Assembly: GCA_002401885.1 (NCBI GenBank)
Contig: NVUL01000046.1
Location: 1 to 64,000, forward strand
DNA from: SAR86 cluster bacterium
GTDB lineage: Bacteria; Pseudomonadota; Gammaproteobacteria; Pseudomonadales; Pseudohongiellaceae
Direction of reading: 5' to 3'
DNA: 64,000 bases
How positions within the stretch are numbered: the first letter of the stretch is position 1; every line of letters starts with the position of its first letter. The notes below the pieces were generated by a model, which did not search any database, was not told the origin of the DNA, and saw only the letters and a program-made list of their open reading frames with translations. Position numbers and translations under genes: made by a program. Shown here piece by piece: positions 9,144 to 18,350 of this stretch.

Positions 9144-9605
9144 CTACCTATCCAAGAAGTGAAAGTCCGCAGGACCACCGCGGCGCACCACAATAACCGC
9201 ATCCTCTCCGCCCTCTGGCACGTCCCAGGAGTGATTTAGCTTGCCAGGTATGACGATATAGCTGCCAGCACTCACCGAATGACTGTCCTCACCTAGAACG
9301 ATCGTCACACTGCCCTGCACCACCACCACGAACTCGTCATGCGTGTGCCAATGCATATCGAAATGCGAGCCCGCCGGAAACTTCGCATAGTAGGTTATGC
9401 CACCCGTGACTGGGTCGGTTCCCTGCCGCGCGGTTTGAACTCCTACGGGAGCGCCATTACCGCCGCCGGGTGGTCCCCACTCGATGTCTGCGAGCGGGAT
9501 GGCTAGAGGCTCATACTTACTAGTCGGAGATTCTTCTGCTTGAAGTATGGAATTGGCAATGAGTGTAGAGCTTAAAGCGAGGGCCAAATAAATTTTCTTA
9601 ATCAC
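9144..9605 (-). CDS. Exported cupin-domain protein
   Basis: The start is put at GTG 9605: GGAG lies about 8 nt upstream and the following residues (IKKIYLALALSSTLIANS) form a signal peptide. The track start at 9641 would place an unlikely hydrophilic stretch before it. About 153 residues. A single cupin barrel is visible: motif 1 HWHTHDEF followed by a Gly-rich turn, and motif 2 PGKLNHSW, giving the 3-His/1-Glu metal site. Small cupins of this type can be dioxygenases, isomerases or metal-binding sensors; the reaction cannot be told. It lies 89 nt downstream of the STAND ATPase gene on the same strand, so read-through is possible. Confidence 0.8.
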   Translation of the reverse strand: MIKKIYLALALSSTLIANSILQAEESPTSKYEPLAIPLADIEWGPPGGGNGAPVGVQTARQGTDPVTGGITYYAKFPAGSHFDMHWHTHDEFVVVVQGSVTIVLGEDSHSVSAGSYIVIPGKLNHSWDVPEGGEDAVIVVRRGGPADFHFLDR

Positions 9606-9693
9606 GGTGTTAGTCTCCAATCCTTGTGGGGAGTAGAACATTAGAATGATTACTAAGCACTTGCAACGTTGCCATGATATTAACTAATGGTAT

Positions 9694-12300
9694 TCAAGCC
9701 TGTGAGCTATGCCCATTTTCTCGGCCAGAATAGAGTTGAACCTTTAATGATTCCAATTGAGAATAATAGTGTCTATATGATTCCATGCCCTCTATCTCCA
9801 CCGCTTGTTGAAAGTAAGACTGCCCAAGCTGAGAGTTCCCAGATTTCATTGCCAATTCTGCCAGTGCAATACCTGCTTCCCACTCGCTAAATTTAGCTCC
9901 AGTTCTCTTGGCGATAGACAGGGCTTCTTCCAGATCCTGCTCTGCTAGAGCATACTCATCATTTGCACTATGCAATTTTGCTCTACCGATTAAGCCGCTT
10001 GGTAGATATAACCACTCATTGGCCGCCTTAAAAAGTTCTACCTGTTTATTTAGATAATCTGACGCTTTTTTGAGGTCATCCAGTTTGAGATAGATTAATC
10101 CTAGTACAAGTAGGTCTGTCGCATACAATGATGTTGTATCCACTGCCACCTGCCAAGCATTCGTTTCCCTCCATTGTAACGTTAATAGAGCGCGTTCCAG
10201 AGCCTTCTCGACTTCTCCAGCATCCAATAAATACTTGCAGTAGAACGAACTAATAGTCGGGCATACTACTTCACAATCAGGCTCAAGCCTGTTTAGAGTA
10301 TTCTCGGAGTTCTCAAAATATCTGGATGCTCCAGTCCAGTCTCCCTCGAGAAAGCTTATATATGCCCCAATGCTAGTTGAGGCTGCCCCGAGTACTTCGT
10401 TGTCTGCCAACTCCACACTCTCCTGCCCTTTTTCCCATTCCGCTCGAGCATCATGCAGACGCCCAGCTGCGATCAGCATCGAAATGAGCGGACCGGCGGT
10501 AGCCGCCGCTTCGAACCAACGTTTATTAGCTCGAAACCATTGAATGCTTAGAATAGATGGCTCGATGGCTGCGTCTATTTGGCCCAAGTAAATTAAGTTT
10601 GATGCTGCACTGGAGAGTAAATAGAAACTAGCCGACTCTGAAAGCTGAGCTACGGGCTCGGTCCATGGGCTGCGAAAGAAGGCACGTATACAACTTTGAT
10701 CGGCATGATGAGAACCTTCGGTAAAAATTGAAAACTGTTTCCGTTTAATCCTTTCAAAGTAGAGCTGGAAGCTTTCTTCAACGAGGCCTGCCCTCACCCC
10801 GTGAATTACCGCTCGAAACAAAGGCTCCATCTGCACCATGGATACTGGATTCGCTACCGCGCTACGCTGCAAAAAATTGAATACAATCTTATTCCCCTGT
10901 CTCCAAGCATCAGGCTTCTCTCTCCGTAAGTGCTCGTTCAAGAAATCGCGCACTAGAGGATGGCAGTCAATCACATTGCTTTCGCCGGTTTTGGATGTGG
11001 ATATTAAGTTAGCGTCTTCCAATTTCTTAATCGCATAGCTCCACTCAGAGTGTGACAAGTCAACTAACTCTTCGGTAAGTCCAGATACGGACTCCGACGT
11101 CACTAGAGCTTTCACATCCACCAGAGTGATGCCCCGGCCAAATAGCCCAAGCAGATTCAACAAAGAAGTTTCCAGTGATGATTCAAACCAACACAAATAG
11201 GCCTGCACTATGCTACTAGCGTGTGTATCGAATGATTGAATATCAACGAGAGAATTCAAGTCTCTGTAGTTTGCAACATTTGCGTCGTGAACGACCGAAA
11301 GGTAGCCCGCTAGCAGTGACAAGCATAACGGATGTCCGGAATAGACCTCTACGGCGGACTGCATGTCACTCTTATCGCCACAGATACCCATAGCAGATAG
11401 CAACTGCACTCCATCTGCATTGCTCAACCGCTCTAGGTGCAGGGATTTCGTACGACCATCGCTAAAAGACACGAATTCTGAGATAGATAGCCGCGAAGTA
11501 ATTATGCACAAGCCATTGTTATTCGCTGCAAGTTCTCGCAGCAGGAGTGATACGGCAGGGTTTTCGATTTCACCTTGTTTGGGGCCCGGCGGATATTGCA
11601 GCGGTTCGAGACCATCCAGTATAAGCAGTGTTCTAGACTCTCGTATTAAGTCTGCGAGTCTATTCGCCTTCGCCCAAGGCGTTCCCTTGTCTGGACACTT
11701 ATCTCCAAACCATTCTAATGCTTGCTCTATAAATAAGTCCCCCGAAGAAATTACATCTGACCCTGTTCCTTGCCAATAGAAGGACCAGGCGTAAACCCTG
11801 TTCGCACCGGCGTAGCCCAACTTATCCATTCGCGATAGCCAGCTATTGACCAGACTGCTCTTTCCCACTCCACCGAATGCGATAATTTCCAAACAGTTGG
11901 TTATTTGTTCATCCCAGACTCGATCAATAGCATCTAGTTCTGTACTTCGACCGAAAAGATTCAGTCCTGTACATGGCAAGGACGAAAGAGAAATTTTATC
12001 TATGCGCGTAACAGATGCAGAGGGCTCAAGCTTTTGCTGCAATCTTTCTCCAAACTCACTTAACTCCAGCCCGAAACAGTAAGGCTCCATCTCAAACACT
12101 GCAGCCACTTCAAGAATTTGGCTATGCGGAATGGTATTTCCCGCGCTTGTTTCAGAGCCGTGGACCCATTTACTGATTGCCTGACGCGAGATACCAAGAT
12201 GCTTGGCTAGGGTAGCGTTGTTGCTTATAGAAGGATTGATACACGAGGTGTACAGCTGAGTGAGCTTCTTAGCGAGATGAGGATGCTTGCCTGCGCTCAT
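9694..12300 (-). CDS. STAND (NB-ARC/NACHT-like) ATPase with N-terminal HTH and C-terminal TPR-like repeats
   Basis: 868 residues, with AGAAGGAG directly before the ATG. Residues about 25-50 form a helix-turn-helix of the XRE/Cro type (ATLAKHLGISRQAISKWVHG). Residues about 115-330 are a STAND NTPase: FGGVGKSS P-loop (142-149), LLILDG Walker B (225-230), CIITSR sensor (265-270) and SGHPLCLSLL, equivalent to the NB-ARC GLPL motif. A winged-helix segment follows, and about residues 560-860 are helical TPR-like repeats expected to sense a ligand. It has no visible enzymatic effector such as TIR, nuclease or protease; the HTH occupies the effector position. It is therefore either a MalT-like signal-responsive regulator or a defence-type STAND. 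No partner gene is obvious. The ATPase call is strong; the role is open. Confidence 0.85.
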   Translation of the reverse strand: MSAGKHPHLAKKLTQLYTSCINPSISNNATLAKHLGISRQAISKWVHGSETSAGNTIPHSQILEVAAVFEMEPYCFGLELSEFGERLQQKLEPSASVTRIDKISLSSLPCTGLNLFGRSTELDAIDRVWDEQITNCLEIIAFGGVGKSSLVNSWLSRMDKLGYAGANRVYAWSFYWQGTGSDVISSGDLFIEQALEWFGDKCPDKGTPWAKANRLADLIRESRTLLILDGLEPLQYPPGPKQGEIENPAVSLLLRELAANNNGLCIITSRLSISEFVSFSDGRTKSLHLERLSNADGVQLLSAMGICGDKSDMQSAVEVYSGHPLCLSLLAGYLSVVHDANVANYRDLNSLVDIQSFDTHASSIVQAYLCWFESSLETSLLNLLGLFGRGITLVDVKALVTSESVSGLTEELVDLSHSEWSYAIKKLEDANLISTSKTGESNVIDCHPLVRDFLNEHLRREKPDAWRQGNKIVFNFLQRSAVANPVSMVQMEPLFRAVIHGVRAGLVEESFQLYFERIKRKQFSIFTEGSHHADQSCIRAFFRSPWTEPVAQLSESASFYLLSSAASNLIYLGQIDAAIEPSILSIQWFRANKRWFEAAATAGPLISMLIAAGRLHDARAEWEKGQESVELADNEVLGAASTSIGAYISFLEGDWTGASRYFENSENTLNRLEPDCEVVCPTISSFYCKYLLDAGEVEKALERALLTLQWRETNAWQVAVDTTSLYATDLLVLGLIYLKLDDLKKASDYLNKQVELFKAANEWLYLPSGLIGRAKLHSANDEYALAEQDLEEALSIAKRTGAKFSEWEAGIALAELAMKSGNSQLGQSYFQQAVEIEGMESYRHYYSQLESLKVQLYSGRENGHSSQA

Positions 12301-12311
12301 AAGCGCTCCTT

Positions 12312-12332
12312 CTAGAGTCTTTTCGGTTCTAG
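12312..12332 (-). promoter_or_regulatory. Small inverted repeat just upstream of the HTH-STAND start
   Basis: CTAGA/TCTAG half-sites (12312-12316, 12328-12332) flank an 11-nt spacer immediately 5' of the ribosome binding site. Given the HTH in the encoded protein, an autoregulatory operator is conceivable. The arms are short and chance cannot be excluded. Confidence 0.25.
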
Positions 12333-12684
12333 TGGTTGTCTTAGTTATTAGCTACGGATCCTGAGGGATAGGCGATAATTCCTTTAAAGATTTTTGTGAC
12401 CAAAGAACCAATTCGAGGTTACCCCACCGATATCGCGGGTACAAGAGATATGATGAATTTAGCGGCGAGCTGCTACCAACAAGAATGAGTGCAGAGTTGC
12501 AGAAGTATGCGCAGCCGCATTTGAGTAGCTATACGATATGCCGTTGTTATCATTGATAATTTCTATAAATCGTCTTAGCATTCGTGACTTTATTCATTAT
12601 CAGGCTACCTCCCTAAACCTTGAATCAGGGCACATATCTCTGGCGATCTTGCGCTACAATTGGCGCTCACTTTGGAGTAGGCAT
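12333..12684. other. Divergent intergenic region, STAND ATPase / type IV pilin
   Basis: This region should hold the promoters of both divergent genes. The track ORF start at 12538 extends the pilin upstream with sequence unrelated to a prepilin leader, so I treat it as non-coding. Apart from the GGAG at 12673-12676 that sets the pilin start, I see no clear element. Confidence 0.4.
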
Positions 12685-13104
12685 ATGCCCAGAAAACAGC
12701 GTCAGCAAGGCTTTACCCTGATCGAACTAATGATCGTCGTGGCGATTATCGGCGTGCTTGCCTCTGTGGCTCTGCCGGCCTATACGCTGTATCAGAATAG
12801 TGCGCGCTTTACCGAGGCTATATTGGCTATTGGATCGAATCGCTCCGCCATGGCAGTTGCGTCTGCGGCAGGCCGCGTGGCCTCAGTCAACGACTTCGAT
12901 TCGAGTTCGAATGGCCTGCCACCCGCCCAGGTCCTTGCGGCTACTACACACGGCATTAGTGTGACCGATGGAGTTATCACCATTACTTGGCAGTCGGATG
13001 GAACTAGCCTCGATGGCGTAACCTATACATTGGCTGCTCAGGGTTTCGTTCCTCCTATACAATGGGTTAGCGGTGGCTCCTGTATCGCTGGCGGCTTCTG
13101 TTAG
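12685..13104 (+). CDS. Type IV pilin (PilA/PilE-like major or minor pilin)
   Basis: 139 residues from ATG 12685, preceded by GGAG. The leader MPRKQRQQG and the following [17 protein letters not shown] are a textbook prepilin peptidase site (Gly/Phe cleavage, Glu at +5) and N-terminal assembly helix. The globular part ends with SCIAGGFC, a short disulfide loop at the extreme C-terminus. The protein is exported by the type II/IV pilus system and assembled into a fibre. No pil, msh or gsp assembly genes are beside it, so it is an orphan relying on machinery elsewhere. An MshQ-like giant protein is encoded about 8 kb downstream. Confidence 0.9.
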   Translation: MPRKQRQQGFTLIELMIVVAIIGVLASVALPAYTLYQNSARFTEAILAIGSNRSAMAVASAAGRVASVNDFDSSSNGLPPAQVLAATTHGISVTDGVITITWQSDGTSLDGVTYTLAAQGFVPPIQWVSGGSCIAGGFC

Positions 13105-13179
13105 GCGTTTACACTTTCTTTAGTACCACTTCCTGCTGCCCCTTTCTTCTGCAGCGCGTTTCGATCGGGTTTCAACACA

Positions 13180-13212
13180 CTAAAAAGGAATTTGTTAAGA
13201 GTTCCTTTTTAG
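13180..13212. terminator. Bidirectional terminator between convergent pilin and 2OG oxygenase genes
   Basis: CTAAAAAGGAA and TTCCTTTTTAG form an 11-bp stem with an 11-nt loop; the A- and T-rich arms give a U-tract on either strand. Confidence 0.75.
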
Positions 13213-13235
13213 CTAAGCTCGAATGATCGACGTCA

Positions 13236-13850
13236 TTACGGTCTGCTGGGGGCGGCTTGCTGCGTAGCTCGCACGTTAAAACTGATGCTTACGCGGTCTT
13301 CAGTGCTCTGGTTCAGTTCGACACCGTGCTCTAACCAACCTGGGAATATGTACATCCTGCCTTCTTCTGGACGCATCCGGACCTCCTCAGCGGTGAAATC
13401 AGTTTGCTTTGTAATGGGCGAGGTAAACATTCTGGATGCCACCCGTGGGTCACGAAAGTAGATGCTGCCGCACTCTGGTTCCTTCAGGCTCACGTAATAG
13501 ACACCGCTGAAATGGCAATTCGCGTGGTAATGGAGCTTATTGGAAGCACCTGGTGGGCTGATATTCACCCATGCCTGATGGTCTAAGACCACGTTGGGTT
13601 GGAAGTGCTGTGATTCGGCGATACGCTGGCATACCTGCAAAATTCGTAGGTTTATGTCTTCGAATTCGGCCAGATCCTGGAGAATATTCGGGCTCTGCCA
13701 ACCTTTTACATTGGTATTGCTCACGCCATTAGGATCATTGCTTCTCATCTGATTGGCCAATTCCAATATTTTGGCGTTGAAGCTCACTCTGTCGTCAAAC
13801 AGGGTGGACCAGACTAGGCTGGGGAACAGCGATTGAGTGCCGATTTCCAA
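13236..13850 (-). CDS. Putative 2OG-Fe(II) oxygenase (TIGR02466-type)
   Basis: 204 residues, no signal peptide. The C-terminal half carries the double-stranded beta-helix pattern of small bacterial 2-oxoglutarate/Fe(II) oxygenases: an N-terminal QSLFPSLVW start, then LHYHANCHFSGVYYV (metal-binding His region), a SIYFRDPR strand, PGWLEHGV (distal His), and Arg in DRVSISFN as the likely 2-oxoglutarate anchor. The pattern matches the TIGR02466 family as I know it. The target is unknown; related proteins modify proteins or small molecules in the cytoplasm. It converges on the orphan pilin gene with a shared terminator. A second, unrelated 2OG oxygenase is encoded at 38624. Confidence 0.75.
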   Translation of the reverse strand: MEIGTQSLFPSLVWSTLFDDRVSFNAKILELANQMRSNDPNGVSNTNVKGWQSPNILQDLAEFEDINLRILQVCQRIAESQHFQPNVVLDHQAWVNISPPGASNKLHYHANCHFSGVYYVSLKEPECGSIYFRDPRVASRMFTSPITKQTDFTAEEVRMRPEEGRMYIFPGWLEHGVELNQSTEDRVSISFNVRATQQAAPSRP

Positions 13851-14204
13851 TGAAATGTCCTCTCTAGGGTTAGTGGGAAGAATCTTGCTTTCAGAAAAGG
13901 CTAGCGAGATATCTGAAGTAGCTGACTCGAGGCGCTTAAATTATAAAGAAAATAGCCTGATTTTGCGATTTTGAAATATCATACTTGAGCACTAAAGACA
14001 GTACCTTAAATATTATTTGCGATGGTCGTTCGGAATCTCAGCTCTGGCTGGACTACCGACGCTGGAAAATTTTCCCAAGCATTAGGCTGTGCTGTTTTAG
14101 ATACAAAAAAAAGGGGCTCTTTAAGAGCCCCTTTTTACTTCATCCGATCACCGAGGTGATCTTCAAAGTTGCCGCAGTAGTTAAACCTGCGGTTTCACGA
14201 TTTC
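13851..14204. other. Intergenic region upstream of 2OG oxygenase and downstream of TonB receptor
   Basis: It holds the probable promoter of the leftward 2OG oxygenase gene near its left end and the terminator at 14105-14136 near its right end. The track ORF 13985-14329 overlaps the receptor antisense and has no family features. Nothing else is recognised. Confidence 0.5.
14105..14136 (-). terminator. Rho-independent terminator of the TonB-dependent receptor gene
   Basis: AGGGGCTCTT/AAGAGCCCCT is a near-perfect palindrome (10-bp arms). Read on the minus strand it is followed by eight T residues, 70 nt after the receptor stop codon. Confidence 0.9.
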
Positions 14205-17159
14205 TTAGAAATCGTATACGAATCGTGCATAGATGTTACGACCCATTGCAGTCTGAAGACCACCGATCAAACCGGCAAATTCCGGTGACGGCTGCGCATC
14301 TTTATCGAATATATTGCGCGAACCGATAGTAACGGCACCTTCACCACCGAACAGCTCTAGGCCACGGTAGGTATAAGACGCATCCACCAGAGTCCTAGAA
14401 TGAACCTCAGTCATATTTTGAGGACGTACAAAGCCACCGAAGAAGTCCAAGTGTGTAAACTGAGGACCATCATACGGCATCGCGTCAGTAAAACGTGAGA
14501 TCGTATTCACGGAGTGATTGCCCCTAGACCAACCTAGCGTCAGATTAGCCTTCCACTCAGGTAGCTCTGGCGCAGCACCGGTTACATCGTTGTACAAGCC
14601 AGCACCATCTACAATCGGCTGAGACGCATCACTCTGATAATAGAAGTGATCGATAAACGTCGCTTGCAGGCTCGCACGGAAGTTACCCCAATCATTGCTG
14701 TAGCTGTAGTTAGCCGCAATATCGATGGCTTCCACTTCTACAGTTTCTGCATTGATAGTACTGGTATTGTTCACCTGCAGAATCGTGGAGATATCACCCG
14801 GGTCACGAATGATGTCTTTGTTCGATGCTGGGTTATTAATCCAAGCTTGCAATTGATCCAGAGTGGGCTGACCACCAGAGCTTACGAAGCCGTCGCCAGC
14901 AAAGCCAGTCGCGGTCTGGAAGTTAAGGAAATCCAGATCCATAATATCCTGACCGCGTACGTCGATGATTCGATTCTCGAACTCCGTATTGTTCCAGGTA
15001 ACGGATAGGTCGAAATCACCCAGCGCAATATCGAAACCAATTTGCTGCGATTCCGATTCCTCATTCGTCAGAGTTGGATTACCGCCGCCACAAGCGGTGG
15101 TAAAGGCAGAGAAAGGCGAGAACTTGTCAGTTACTGTATTAAGAGTACAGGTGACCGGATCGAATAGGTCCTCAAGAGCCGGAGCAATGAAAGCGTCGCC
15201 CTGCGTAGCACGCAGTGTCAACCAATCAGTCGCTGCCCAAGTGACGCCGAATTTCGGGGTAGTAGCTTCTTGTCCAGTATTGAATTCTTCCCGACGTACC
15301 GCCAGTTCGACTTCGACATTGGATAGAACGGGAATTGAGAGTTCAATGAAATAGGCATCGACTTCACGACTACCGGAAGTGGGTCTTTCCCGCTCGGTTC
15401 CACCGATCCAGGTATCACCTGCAATCTCAGTAGCCGATGGTATGTTCGTGTACTTATCGTCACGGAACTGGTATCCGACAGCTGCAGCGACAGGTCCGCC
15501 GGGTAGTTCGAAACCAAATAGAGGCACTTCGCCATTCAACACGATATCGATAACATCGAGAGTGTCCGTAACGTTTTCCTTAAAACGCGCCGCGATGGAG
15601 TCCATCACCGCAACAGTATTGTTGTCTGCCTGATCAACTACAAAGAAAGGGTTGTAGCAAGCATCACGATCATTAACAGTGTCACAATTCAAACCCTGTA
15701 TCATCGCTGAGATGCTGTAGTTTTGATTTGACATGAAAGTGAAATCACGCACGTTATGCGTATAGGATGCCATGCCTTCCCAGCCGTCGAGGAAAGGCAC
15801 AGTGAAATCTGCCTGTGCTGTCCAGCGGCTAACAATATCCGTGGCATTACTCTTGTTGTCCCTGTCCTCAGTGTGACCGGATGATCGCGTGTGAGTCTTG
15901 TTGATAGGGCGCAGAGTACGAGGCGCTACATCTTCGTGCAATAGCACACCGTTAGGCGTAGTACCGGCGATTAGGTAGTCGAACGTGCCATCGTTGTTCA
16001 GGTCTTCAGTACCGCGATCGGGGACGCCATCACCATTCGCGTCAAAACCATAGAGCTGCTCGCCTAGGGAGTTGGTTGCGAAGAATGGGTTGCCCGGAAT
16101 CTCACCACGTACAGCTGGAAGCTCACCGATGCGGGAGTTTCCTGGGTTCGACGTAGAAGTAAACGTGTTGGTTCTTTGGTAAGTACGGAAGCCCTGAAGG
16201 CTCAGAGTCAGATCGTCATCTATCTCCCAAGTCGCATTACCGTAGTATTGGTTAACTTGCTGAGGCTCACGATAGCTGCGGTTGTCGCCGAAATCGAAGA
16301 AACAGCTAGTCCCTAACAAATTGCCAAAAGGGTTGGCTACTTGATCTTTAGTGTAAGCCGTTCGCTCTGAGCCTGGGGCACAGTTCGGATCTGGCGTGCG
16401 AGTTGATGTACCCAGATATTGGCCATCTGGACCACGGTCTGGTGTAAACCAGTTACCCGGAGCGTTAGAAGAAACTGTAAGACCGGCATTGGCTATGTCA
16501 CTACGCTCGTCCCAGCCCAGTCGTGTGTTTTCGCGATGCTGTGCTGCCACAACGACGTCTAGTACGCCTATTTGGCCGCCCCACATCATCTGTAAGGAGT
16601 GCTCATCGTAGTCACCACGCTCATCTTGCTCGGCGTAGGTGTCCATCTTGAAACCGTCGTAAGACTTGTAAGGTACGAAGTTGACCACACCAGCCACGGC
16701 CTCAGAACCGTAGAGAGCGGCAGCGCCGTCAGCCACAATGTCCATGCGCTGAAGCGCAATAGTTGGGATTAGTGCATTTACGTTTTGATTCACCAGGCGC
16801 TTGCCGTCGAGCAGTGTCAGAGTCGAAGTGTCACCGAGTCCACGCAGGTCGATAGTAGAAGTACGGGAACTCGTTCCCTGAATAGTGTTGGATATAGCGG
16901 AAGATGCGCCGTTTACGAAAGCAAGGTTCTTAATAACCTCACCGATGTTTAGTGTACCTTGAGCTTCCAATTCCTCAGCGTCAAGCTGAATGACTGAAGA
17001 CGCGCCGGTGAAACCTTCGGATCTTCTGATATAGGAACCAGTAACGACTACTTCTTCTACTGTGTCCTGTTGAGCTATTGATTGGCTCGCCAGAGGCAGT
17101 AGTGAAAGTGAGATCGCCGCGCATAGCAAGCTGCGCTTATGTGGGATTCTTCGTTGCAT
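14205..17159 (-). CDS. TonB-dependent outer membrane receptor
   Basis: About 984 residues. ATG 17159 (MQRRIPHKRS) is preferred because GGAGA precedes it and overlaps the alternative ATG at 17171. A signal peptide ends near SIA-QQ, followed directly by the TonB box region (EEVVVTGSYIRR), then a plug domain (RTSTIDLRGLGDTSTLTLLDGKRLV, VADGAAALYGSEAVAGVVNF quoted here as two separate stretches) and a long 22-strand-type barrel ending in the expected aromatic residue (ARFVYDF). It imports a bulky substrate across the outer membrane using TonB energy. The size and ARFVYDF-type end fit the oligopeptide/oligosaccharide receptor branch common in marine gammaproteobacteria. No degradative enzyme adjoins it, so the substrate is open. 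Confidence 0.95.
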   Translation of the reverse strand: MQRRIPHKRSLLCAAISLSLLPLASQSIAQQDTVEEVVVTGSYIRRSEGFTGASSVIQLDAEELEAQGTLNIGEVIKNLAFVNGASSAISNTIQGTSSRTSTIDLRGLGDTSTLTLLDGKRLVNQNVNALIPTIALQRMDIVADGAAALYGSEAVAGVVNFVPYKSYDGFKMDTYAEQDERGDYDEHSLQMMWGGQIGVLDVVVAAQHRENTRLGWDERSDIANAGLTVSSNAPGNWFTPDRGPDGQYLGTSTRTPDPNCAPGSERTAYTKDQVANPFGNLLGTSCFFDFGDNRSYREPQQVNQYYGNATWEIDDDLTLSLQGFRTYQRTNTFTSTSNPGNSRIGELPAVRGEIPGNPFFATNSLGEQLYGFDANGDGVPDRGTEDLNNDGTFDYLIAGTTPNGVLLHEDVAPRTLRPINKTHTRSSGHTEDRDNKSNATDIVSRWTAQADFTVPFLDGWEGMASYTHNVRDFTFMSNQNYSISAMIQGLNCDTVNDRDACYNPFFVVDQADNNTVAVMDSIAARFKENVTDTLDVIDIVLNGEVPLFGFELPGGPVAAAVGYQFRDDKYTNIPSATEIAGDTWIGGTERERPTSGSREVDAYFIELSIPVLSNVEVELAVRREEFNTGQEATTPKFGVTWAATDWLTLRATQGDAFIAPALEDLFDPVTCTLNTVTDKFSPFSAFTTACGGGNPTLTNEESESQQIGFDIALGDFDLSVTWNNTEFENRIIDVRGQDIMDLDFLNFQTATGFAGDGFVSSGGQPTLDQLQAWINNPASNKDIIRDPGDISTILQVNNTSTINAETVEVEAIDIAANYSYSNDWGNFRASLQATFIDHFYYQSDASQPIVDGAGLYNDVTGAAPELPEWKANLTLGWSRGNHSVNTISRFTDAMPYDGPQFTHLDFFGGFVRPQNMTEVHSRTLVDASYTYRGLELFGGEGAVTIGSRNIFDKDAQPSPEFAGLIGGLQTAMGRNIYARFVYDF

Positions 17160-17767
17160 ATTTCTCTCCATAATTTCAAATTGTTTACTTTTTATTAAAG
17201 CTTTAATTAGAGTAAATACAATAGGCGCACAAAGCTCAAATCTTCCGGAAGGCTTTGCAAAACCTATCTCTGCGAGCAGTCAATTTTTTATAAATCGATC
17301 TCTCACAGCACCGCCGAATAATACGAAGCAATTCAGCGATCGCACGAGTGTACCTACTTTAATAGAGCTTAAAAAGCCCTAATTTAAGACTCTTCTGTCC
17401 TATACTGGTGCTTATCCGCAAGAAAGCGGGACTCAGGGCTGCCCAATTTCGCCAATCTTCGGCAAGCACTCCATAAACAGCCAGAAATTGGAATGAAAAT
17501 ATTCATATTTTCTGTTTTATAACAACGTGTTAGAGATAATCGACAAGATTGATGTAACACAATTTAGAGCGACCGTTCGATCTAATTATTAACTTCCTCA
17601 GGGCCCGTATTTATTCAAATAAATAAATAGCGAGCCCCATTCTCACCAAACGAGTGATAAGCGGGCTGACCCGCAGAGAATGATGCTGCACAAGCGACAA
17701 ATGCGGCATATACTTTGTGCTAACCGCCTGGCTCGCAGACCATTACCGTAGCTATGAGGAAATCGCA
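17160..17767. other. Long AT-rich intergenic region with a possible structured leader
   Basis: 608 nt between the divergent receptor and a small secreted protein; it must hold both promoters. Near the right end, CATTCTC (17638-17644) can pair with GAGAATG (17676-17682), enclosing GCGGG-CTGA-CCCGC (17661-17674) and a weaker TCAC/GTGA hairpin, which would give a three-way-junction-like leader 86 nt before the start codon. I do not recognise it as a known riboswitch. The rest shows nothing clear. Confidence 0.35.
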
Positions 17768-18238
17768 TTGAAAAAATTACTGACCACCTACTTATCCGCT
17801 CTTTGCGGAGCAATCCTATTCGCCATAGGCTCAGCACAAGCCATGGCCGCCGAAGGCCAGATAGTTATAGAGGACTTGACGCCTTCGAAATTACGCGCCG
17901 AGATTAAGAAAATCGAAACCGAGTTCTATCGAGTATTCAATAGCAGTATTGAGGATGAGAATCTCGCAGTTGTCTGCTACAAATATACTCCTACCGGCTC
18001 CAACATCAGTGAAGAGACCTGCGAGCCGCAGTTCTTAATCGACAAACGCGGGGATAATGTTAACGATGCGCGTAATGGCTACGATACATTGCTCACGCCG
18101 CAGGGTCTGCGCAACGCCCTAGCACCTGAGTATGCGGCGTTAACTGCCGCCATGTCCGAAGTCTCTATAGAGAGCGAATATTTTCGGGAACTGAATGGGA
18201 TTCTTGGCGCTTTACGAGAAGAGCTAGAAAGCAGATAG
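17768..18238 (+). CDS. Small secreted protein of unknown function
   Basis: A TTG start at 17768 is preferred: GAGGA lies 7 nt upstream and the signal peptide KKLLTTYLSALCGAILFAIG begins immediately, with cleavage near AMA-AE. The track ATG at 17717 would add 17 residues without signal character. The mature protein (about 130 residues) is acidic and mostly helical, with two cysteines (VVCYKY, ETCEPQ) likely to form a disulfide. I recognise no family. It is the only plus-strand gene in a 14-32 kb block of minus-strand genes and shares a terminator with the convergent NHL gene. Confidence 0.6.
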   Translation: MKKLLTTYLSALCGAILFAIGSAQAMAAEGQIVIEDLTPSKLRAEIKKIETEFYRVFNSSIEDENLAVVCYKYTPTGSNISEETCEPQFLIDKRGDNVNDARNGYDTLLTPQGLRNALAPEYAALTAAMSEVSIESEYFRELNGILGALREELESR

Positions 18239-18290
18239 AACTCTGCCTGCGTCGCAAAAACAGTTTAGGTGCAGCGCTGATGCTGCAAAC

Positions 18291-18324
18291 AAAAAGGCCA
18301 GAGGGAACACCCTCTGGCCTTTTT
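18291..18324. terminator. Bidirectional rho-independent terminator
   Basis: AAAAAGGCCAGAGGG and CCCTCTGGCCTTTTT form a perfect 15-bp stem with an AACA loop, between convergent genes ending at 18238 and 18351. Confidence 0.95.
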
Positions 18325-18350
18325 GTTTTACCCGTTTGGACTCTTCGCAG

